64,000 bases of DNA from Trichobilharzia szidati (lineage: Eukaryota > Platyhelminthes > Trematoda > Strigeidida > Schistosomatidae): positions 17,468,354 to 17,532,353 of the forward strand of contig OX235272.1 in assembly GCA_944472155.2 (NCBI GenBank). The letters are read 5' to 3'. Shown one piece after another: positions 11,001 to 20,000 of the stretch. The first letter of the stretch is position 1. Each line of letters starts with the position of its first letter. The position numbers and the translations under genes were made by a program. Below the pieces are notes generated by a model that worked only from the letters and a program-made list of their open reading frames with translations, searched no databases and was not told the DNA's origin.

Positions 11001-14000
11001 GCAGCTCGAATAAGTGTAAAACCAAGAATAATCATTCCATGAATAGTGAATTCCCATTGACTTGTAGTGCTGAAATAATGTACGTTAATTAAACAGAGAA
11101 ATAGTTCGTTTTTCTAAAAAAACGGTACGTAGTTTTGATTTCACTCAAAAATTAAGTAGGCATATAAAAAATAAAAACACTTCTACAATATTCTCAAGTG
11201 ATGCTTCACAGGGATTTGATTGGTTACAGGATTTTCATCAAGAGTTGACATCAGTTAGAGAACTACTGGAAAGCCAGATAGTACTGTACTGAATAGCTGG
11301 GTCGTCCTAGTTTCGGACGCTTCAGTAGTATTGGTTTTGTAGGGATTTTAGTGGGAAGCCATGCGTGACCAGTAGGGTACAGTAGGTTGAAGATGAGGCA
11401 GTAACTCATCGAAGAAGACATTGTGAAATGGTCGCGCCATGTCGTGAACTGGCAGAAGTTAGAATTCAAGGATCATTGGATCGGGTCCCAGTGGCTCAAT
11501 GGTCTACGAGCTCGCTAACCTTGTAGCCAGAAGGTCCTGGGTTTGTTTCGTAATGGTGGGTGCGTACTGCTGAAGAGTCCCCAACTAGAACGAAACAGCT
11601 GTCCAGTACTCCCTGCAGGTTTTCCAGTGGTTCTCTAACTGATGTCAGCTCATAATGAAATCCTCCATGCAATTATCAGTAGTACGCGCCTACACACAAC
11701 TTTGAACCTGCGACCCTCTGGTTACAACACGAGCTCGTAGACCATTTGACCAGTGAAACCCGATCTAATAACCCATGAATTCTAGCCTCCTCCGCCAACT
11801 AGTGATGTATACCGCAATGGCTAACCAATGTCATCATCGGTGAGTATATTTCTTCTTACCAGACTTGATGGACCAACACTGGTGACGACTTCTCACTAGA
11901 ACTTCAGGTAACTTTCTGTATAGAGCTAGTCGCTAGTGAGCATCAGACTAATTTGCATACTTACTTACTTTACTTCGGCTATCTCCTGCGCGAGGATGAG
12001 CCGGCTTCATGAACATCTCGAATTATCGCTGCCCAGGCGCGGCAATCTGATGCAAGGTTTTGCGACAGGGTCATCCAATTCTTGTTCCACAGACGGAGTC
12101 CGTAGACGGTTTGTAGCCCCAAGAGTTCATGAAGTTTCATGGGAATTTGGTACAAGTGATATCCCCAGAATCGCTCGGCCTTTTCTTTGAGAGTGCAGTT
12201 CTAGCCTTTACACAACCAAGTGTGACCTACAAGGCAGTAGGAGTGGAGTAGGGAGTCCACTATCCATTGGAAGCCGGTGACCGGAGTTCGCTTCATACGC
12301 CTTTTTGATTGGGGCCAGACATCCAGGACATCCAACAAGCCCTTTGTCCATACGTCTGCCGGTGAGTTCCAGTGAGCTTCATACGCCAGTCGTTGGAGGT
12401 TTGGAATCAGGGTTTAGCCATCTCTCCTAGACTGTCATCCAATGGACAGTCAACCCGGTGACGAGCGCCGGGCATCCGCTTTCGCCCTCTCACTTTGGTG
12501 AAAAACACCTCCGCCACATGAAGGCAGTGAGTAGGACTTCCTCAGGAGAGGCTATGTAAGACGCCCGGTCATATGGGAGCATTTCAAGAGGTGTTCGGAG
12601 GGGTGGCCAAGCCGCAGCGCAAGGCACCCACCCCGGACCATCCTGAGGCTTTGGAGGCATGTGTTGGCTCTGCGACATTACGCTGAGATACTTCCCCCCC
12701 CCCAAAAAAAAACTTTCCTGACTACCAAAGAATATAAAAACGACTAATTAAAACAACTATGCTACTCACTCTTCATTACTTTGTAGCTACGATTACACAG
12801 ACCGTAAAGTGTATGTGTAAAATAGTCACGAGACCACAATCTGTCATTCTCATGTGTAGTATAATAATGGAGAAGATTTGTAGCTCAGGTGGATGATTTT
12901 GACTTAGTTGTGTTCCATGGGCTGGGTGGAGATTCTTCATTGAGAAGCTTTCGTTGTCTTTCTAGACAACATCTTCAGCTCAGACTACGGTAAGGAATGA
13001 ACTTATTTGAATTCTCTATGAATCATATAATTGTGTATCTCCTGACAACTATTGTTATGATTGGTTCAATAGAGACGTATATTAACAACCAATCACAGCA
13101 GTGGTTGTCAGGAGATATACAATTATATCATTCAAAGAGAACTCAAATAAGTTCATTTCATACTGAAACCTGGAAAACAAGGAATAAAACAATCAGAACA
13201 GAACCAGCATAGAACACACCAGACTCACTGACTCAGGTGACCATTGAGAAAAAAGAGGTGATGAAGATTCCTGGACAAGAACAACAACAACTGACAACGA
13301 TCAGCCAGCATAAATGGGAGGAACCTGAAAGAAACAACCTCCTTTACCTACCCACCTACCTGGGAAGCATCGTTTCAACTACAGGAAGACGGAACTGACG
13401 AGGATATCAAAGCAGCGAGGATCGGGAAAGCAAGACAAGCTTTCACTACTTTCAAGTCTGTGTGGAGGTCAACAGCCCTACTCAGCATCAAAACGAAGAT
13501 AAGATCCGGATATTCAACTCCAATGTGAACTCAGTCAGTGCTACTCACTATACGGATGGATCAGAGACTTGGCCAGTGAGTCATAAAGAGCATCTCAAAC
13601 AAACTACAGACCTCCATTAACAGTTGTCTTCACTCAGTGCCACTCAAGATCAGATGGCCGGCCAGAAAAGATGAGCAACAGGAAGGGATCTCTGGCAATG
13701 AGCGAACCAACTCACCAGGAACCGATTGTGAAACAAATAGGCAGGCAGGAAGAAATGGATATGGATTGGCTGGCCATACTCTGAGGAAATCATCAAGTGA
13801 CATCACTAGACAAGGCATTGGTCGATGGAACCCGACTGTATTGGAAGCGGCGAGTTGGTCGTCAGTGTGTTGGTGGGTGACTTGGAAGAGGTCATGTGAA
13901 GAGGAGATGGAAGTGTGTGGTCAGACGTGGAGCCAGGTGAAGACTCTAGCAGAGAACCGAACGCAATGGAGACGCACGGCTGAAGTGCTATGTTCCTCTA

Positions 14001-17000
14001 GTAATTAAAGGGAACAATAATAATACTGAAACCTGAGCTGATGATGCTGTCTAAAAGGACATCGAAAGCTTCGTAAATCAACCAACCAGCTCATAGAACA
14101 CAACTGAATCACGACGTGTAACATGATACTCATCAACCACTTGGATTTCCATGAACAATTGGCAGTAAAGTATATCTATTGTGTGTGAGGACTAATGATA
14201 ATTACTACCTGTCAGCACACACTTCAATTAGTGGAGCAGGGTTCTAACACCTTTCGCTCAAAAGATCAAGAAATCAAGCGCCACAACTCCACCGAAATGC
14301 ACTATGTTCACTGAAATAAAGGATATGTAAAGGCTAGCTGCCTTTGAACACAGATCTATTGATTCTCTTCATTCATCTTCTTGTCTACCTTTCTGTGCTA
14401 TTTGGAACGTGGCAACTCGAACTGCTGCACTTCGGTGCCAAGTTTTGTGTTGAATCCAGACAGACAGAGTTTAAACCACGTAGGGAGGCTTTCTAGTTGT
14501 GGTCTTCAGGAGGTGGAGAACTAATGGTTGGAGACAACTGATGATATAGCTCAAAATCTTTCTCACTGACGCAGATGTATTCACTCTCTGTGATCTCCCA
14601 TATCTATTAAAAACGCTAATGTAATTTACCGCTAATGTCAAGTAAATATATAATTAGCTGTAATTTCTGGTCTTCTGATGTCTTGTTCATTCAGCATTGA
14701 ATCTTTTTTTTGCTCAGTCAAGTCTTGTCTCTTTCTCAGTGTGGGAATACCAGTAAACTGATCAGCCGTATATTATTGTCTAGTGTTGGAGTAACAGAGG
14801 AACCAACCTAAATCCAGTATTACTTTTGACCAAAAAAAATCCTTTTAATTCCTGACCATCTAACAAGAAAGGCAATCGTAGCACCTCTATTCAAAAATCA
14901 GAAATCAAGTGAACGTATAAAACTTTCAGTTATTAGTCAAACACAACATCCAAGACAAAAAAAGACCATATACGCGATCGAAATATTCATGATCTCAACG
15001 GGCATGTCTCATAGTTTTAAATTAGAAGGAAATGTTTTGTAACAACAGAAGACAAGGGCCAGGCAACAGAACGTTTATTAAGGAAAATCAACACATATTT
15101 ATAGATTTTAATGTACATTATTGTAGATTATTGTTAGTAGAAAATAAAGCCTTTTGATTCGTTGTTTCTCACAGAAAGTTAACCTTGCATCTCTTTGTGG
15201 CTGTGTCAGATCATCCATATGCTAACTGTATCCGCCTACACAAAGCCTTTGTTCTCATTTTCTCACCACCAATATTGGGGACATAAACATTGACGTCAAT
15301 TACTGTCTACCAACTTTGGCTAGCAGCCAGCTCTCACCACACTCTAACTGATGTCAGCTTTTTATCAAACATACATAAAGAACAACCTACACAGTGGATG
15401 ATGGCAGCATTCTCACTTCATGGTGAGATTCCACCATGCTTACTTTAAGAGATCAAACTGTTTAGACGACAGATTATGATTTGCATAACAGAATGAGTGT
15501 AGTCAAGATGACAGAAAAGAGCTATAAAAATTAGTTGGAAACAATAAATACTGCTGCTTAGTGATATTCACTAAACCAAATGAAATGATTTAGACATCAG
15601 ACAGCTGTTCCACCCGCTTGGGTACTTGTAGTAAACGAAGTGGTACGGCCGAAGATGGGTAGACTTCGGACTTCCTCTCAAAATGTTCTCATGTGGCCAC
15701 GCCTTCGCAGCCTATGCCAGATAAGTCTTGTTCACTACCTTCACATGGCGGTGGTGTTCCTTACAAGAGTAAAAGGGCAAAGGTGAGTACTCCGCGTTTA
15801 CAACCACAGTGATGGACGTGCAGATCTACTTATGGGAGCTGAAAAACGTTGACTACAAAGTTATGGTGTACATGGATGTACATAATCCGAAGGGATTGAA
15901 TGACGTATGAAACTGTTTTGGTAGCCGTCAACCATGGGAATGTAGCTGCTGCCAATGCTCTGTCCTCTCGTGAATCAGACTGGAATTTAGAAGTTCGAAG
16001 AGGGAGGCTCCTCAAGACTACCATCTGGTCCGGTCTGGGCGGTACCCCAGGCCTCACACAAACTGAGATTTTGTGTGGCGCATCTCTCGGTGCCCATAAT
16101 GTATCATACCTAAGTTTTAATAACAGTAATAATAATAATAACAGTCACTCGGTCGGAAGTGAGTCTGTCAAACATGAATCCAGAGTGACTCATTTCTAAT
16201 CACCTGAAAACTCAACAGCTACTACACGACTTTACAAACAAGTACCTCTGTGGTGAGAGCTGTCTCTGCTAGCCAAAATTGGTAGACAGCAATTTACGTC
16301 AATGTTTTGCATCCCAAATCTTGGCCATGAGAAAAACAAGAGCAAAGACTAACTCAACAACTAATCACAGCAGACTTTGCATGGGTGGATAGGATTCGCA
16401 GATGTATGGTCTGACCTTCAAAGAAATGCCTACAAAGAGATGACAGAATAAAACTTTCAGCAAGAAAACAACCAATCAGAAGACGCTGTTTCTCTGCTAA
16501 CAATAACGCTAATAATAATGTACATAAAAATCTATAAATATGTGTTGATTTTCTCAACAAACGATCTGTCGTTACACCTCTACTTTTATCAATCAGTCTT
16601 ACCAATAGCATAACTTTATAAAAAGGAAACAATTGTGTTTTTAGGGAAATGAATAAATATTACCTCAAAAAAAGGCAAAAAACAATTAGATAATTACCAT
16701 TTTTCAGTAAGTTTAAGGATAATCTCCTTAGGATCATCTGATAATTGGCAGATAGCTCGAAGAAAAGATGACTCTAAGACCAAATGACTGTCAGAAAACG
16801 CTCTTAAAATAGAGTTGGTCAGTAGTTGAATAGCCTTGAAAATAGCAAAAGATATAGGGAAAGAATTATAATAGTATCGGTAAAAATTTAGCACGGATGC
16901 AGTACAAAGTAAGTAATATGATGCTCTCATATATTCATACTCAACACTGCCTCATTATCAATAGTCAGTCATTCCTTTTACACCGGATGAGAATCAAGAC

Positions 17001-20000
17001 GACATTCCAAATAGTGATATGACTTAAAGAATTCAACAGCGAACTGTTAACTTATTGGTCACAGTTCGAATAGCATTTCACCTATTTTGACTTGACATCC
17101 ACGCACTACTTAAGGCCATTATGCAGTAGCTGTTCTATAGAGTTGTAAATATTTTGGAATAATCTATACCAAATAATCAAATTTTTGCGTCTTCGTCCCC
17201 AAAGAAACTTCGTAATGTCGGTTGAATACTTACTTCTTCCATCTTCGCTCCTTTCTTCAGGTCGGGGTTGAAACAAATCCAAAAGAGAACAATCAATTGG
17301 AGCTTTATAAAGTAAGACTGCAACTATGCCAACTGCATACTAACTAGGCAACACATAGTAACAGATAGTTGTCTCAGTCTTTGTAGCGTTGAAACAGAGT
17401 TAAAGCCTGTAAACTAAAATCTGAGAGCTAACTGCACGGAAAGATGATGAATCATAAGTGTAGCCATACATATGGATTTACGTATGTACTTGTGAATATA
17501 CTAGTGTATGTATGTATGTATTATTATTGTATCCTTTAATTTCTAGAGGAACATAGAGCTTCAGGCGTCCGTTCGGTTCTCTGCTAGAGTCTTCACCTGG
17601 CTCCATGTCTGCCCACACGCTTTCATCTCCTCTTCACATGACCTACTCCAAGTCACCCACCCTCGCACTCACGACCAACTCGCCACTTCCCTTTCAGTCG
17701 GGTTCCACTCGAGCAATGGCTTGTCTAGTGATGTCACTTGATGGTTTGTTTCCTCAGAGAATGACCAGCCAATCCATCTCCATTTCTTCCTGCCTATTTG
17801 TTTCACAATCGGTTCCTGCTGAGTTGGTTCGCTCCCAGAGATCTTTGTTGCTGATCCTTTCCGGCCATCTGATCTTGAGTATTGAGCGAAGACATCTGTT
17901 AATGAAGGTCTGTAGTTTGTTTGAGATGGTCTTTATGACGCGCTGCAAGTCTCTGATCCGTATAGTAGCACTGACTTCACATTGGAGTTGAAAATCCGGA
18001 TCTCATCTTCGTTTTGATGCTGAGTGCTGAGTGTTGACCTCCACACAGACTTGAGAGTAGTGAAAGCTTGTCTTGCTTTTCCGATCCTCGCTGCTTTGAT
18101 ATCCTCGTCAGTTCCGTCTTCCTGTAGTTGAAACGATGCTTCCCAGGTAGGTAGGTGGTAGTAAAGAAGGTTGTTTCTTTCAGGTTCCTTCCATTTATGC
18201 TGATTGTTGTCAGTTGTTGTTGTTGCTGTTGGTGGTGTTGCCCAGGAATCTTCATCACCTCTGTCTTCTCTATGTTCACCTGAAGTCTTATCTTCTCCGA
18301 ATGCTTCTTCTGCCTATTTGTTGCTTTTCACTTGCATATCTTCCACTTTGTGGGAAATCAGAAATATGTCATCGGCGAAGTCCAGTTTTTCGTGTGAGTC
18401 CATTTTATGCCTGTTTCATCATTGCCCGCCGCTGTTTGTCGCATTATCCAGTCTACTGCAATCAGGAAAATCATTGGCGATAGTAGGCAGCCAACCACTT
18501 GTCTTACTCCTGTCCTCACTTCGAAGGGTTCCGTAAGTTTCCCGTTGTGGATTACTTGGCATGCAGCATTGTCGTACAGCTGTCGGATGAGATGTATAAT
18601 TGTCGGTGGCACCCCTTGGTAGTAGCGAAGTAGTTGCCAAATCATCTCTCGATCGACGCTGTTGACGGCCTTTTCAAAGTCGATGAAGTTGAGTGAGGTG
18701 GAGAGGTGACTGCCATTCCAAGCTTTGTTCAATGATGATCCGTAATGTGGCGATCTGATCAATGCATGACTTGTTTCTCCTGAATCCAGTCTGTTCTGGT
18801 CGAAGTTTTTCATCCAGGGCTTGTTTGATTCTCTTCAGGATGATGCTGCTTAGTATTTTGCTTGGGATGGACAGGAGCATAATTCCGCGCCAGTTCTTGC
18901 ATTGACTGAAGTCTCCTTTCCTTGGTAGTGTATGTATGAAACCAACTAATGTTCAATCTTGAAATAATACATGGAAATCTAACCAAACAGGATTCTTCTG
19001 TTCCTTGCATTTTACTCGGGACATAGGGCTTTAGTGGAGTTTATGATGTGTTTGAAAGGGGTAAAATTACTAGTCATCATCCCACCCCAACCCCAACCTT
19101 CCCTCTTTTCTGGGCTGCTCACTATCGGCAAGTAAACTAGTCAAGGTTTAAGAGTGCTTCAACGATAAATCAAACCTGGAGCACTGAACCATCTAAGTAC
19201 CAAACAGTATAATAAAGTATTTAATTGTTTCGATGCGCCATATCGCTACCTGCTTTGATGTATGATACGATATGAAGATCATCGGAGAGAACAAAAAACC
19301 ATGAGAACTATAAAATGAGGTCGAGATTTAAAAGAGCGAAAAAAACGCTGTAGGCCTCTGACGACATAACTCGGTGAATGAATTTATCTCACATAGAATT
19401 TATCAGTCTAGTTAATTACATGCAAACCGTCTACACAATGACTTTCTGAATGAAACGACTCAGTGGTTCAAAACTGTGTCATATATGCCTCTGAAATGAG
19501 ACTACCTACATTGTTTCTACTCTTACTGAGAAGTAATAAAAAACAGTAATAAATAATACTTAACTAGCGAGTACATCTTTTGTGTACCAGACTAACAGCC
19601 ACATCACATTTAGAAGTTTATGAAAACCAGTGGTTCCCAGGACGAAATACGTGTAGTAGAATTCGAAAGAGTATATAAAAACTTAAGGTTTGTATACTTA
19701 GGGCCAAACTGACCAACGGTCGTGTGAATGTGCTTTATAGGAGAAATACTTCTCGACCTCGAGGAGTATGCAGGCTGCCCAAATCGCATTTAATCAGTTG
19801 GCGACCAATGTCCTTAAATATGGTATGTGATTTGCGCCATCCAAGTGCAATGTACTCTTGCAGGATTGGCAGGAGCCTGTACCTGCACTCAGTCTTGCAG
19901 AAGGAAAGACTGAAGTTGTCGACAAGTTCGTGTACGTAGATGGCTGTATGAGTGCTGGAGGAAGTGTGACGGGCGAAATCTTTAATCGTAAAGCTAAAGC

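Larger units (their letters stand above)
12865..14125. mobile_element. Penelope-like inverted-repeat insertion interrupted by a LINE
   Basis: The left arm (12865-13071) and the right arm (13090-13172 plus 14023-14125) are inverted copies: AACTTATTTGAATTCTCTATG at 12998 against CAAATAAGTT ending near 13154, TGTATCTCCTGACAAC against GTTGTCAGGAGATATACA, and the outer parts with GAAGCTTTCG, the hammerhead-like motif and GTTGTGTTC. A 15-20 nt spacer lies at about 13072-13089. The right arm is split by a LINE B fragment. The outer part matches the end of the PLE at 45415. Confidence 0.72.

Noticed and set aside
15900..16199. 99-codon plus-strand frame
   Set aside because: It lies in repeat family I, whose other copies do not keep the frame.
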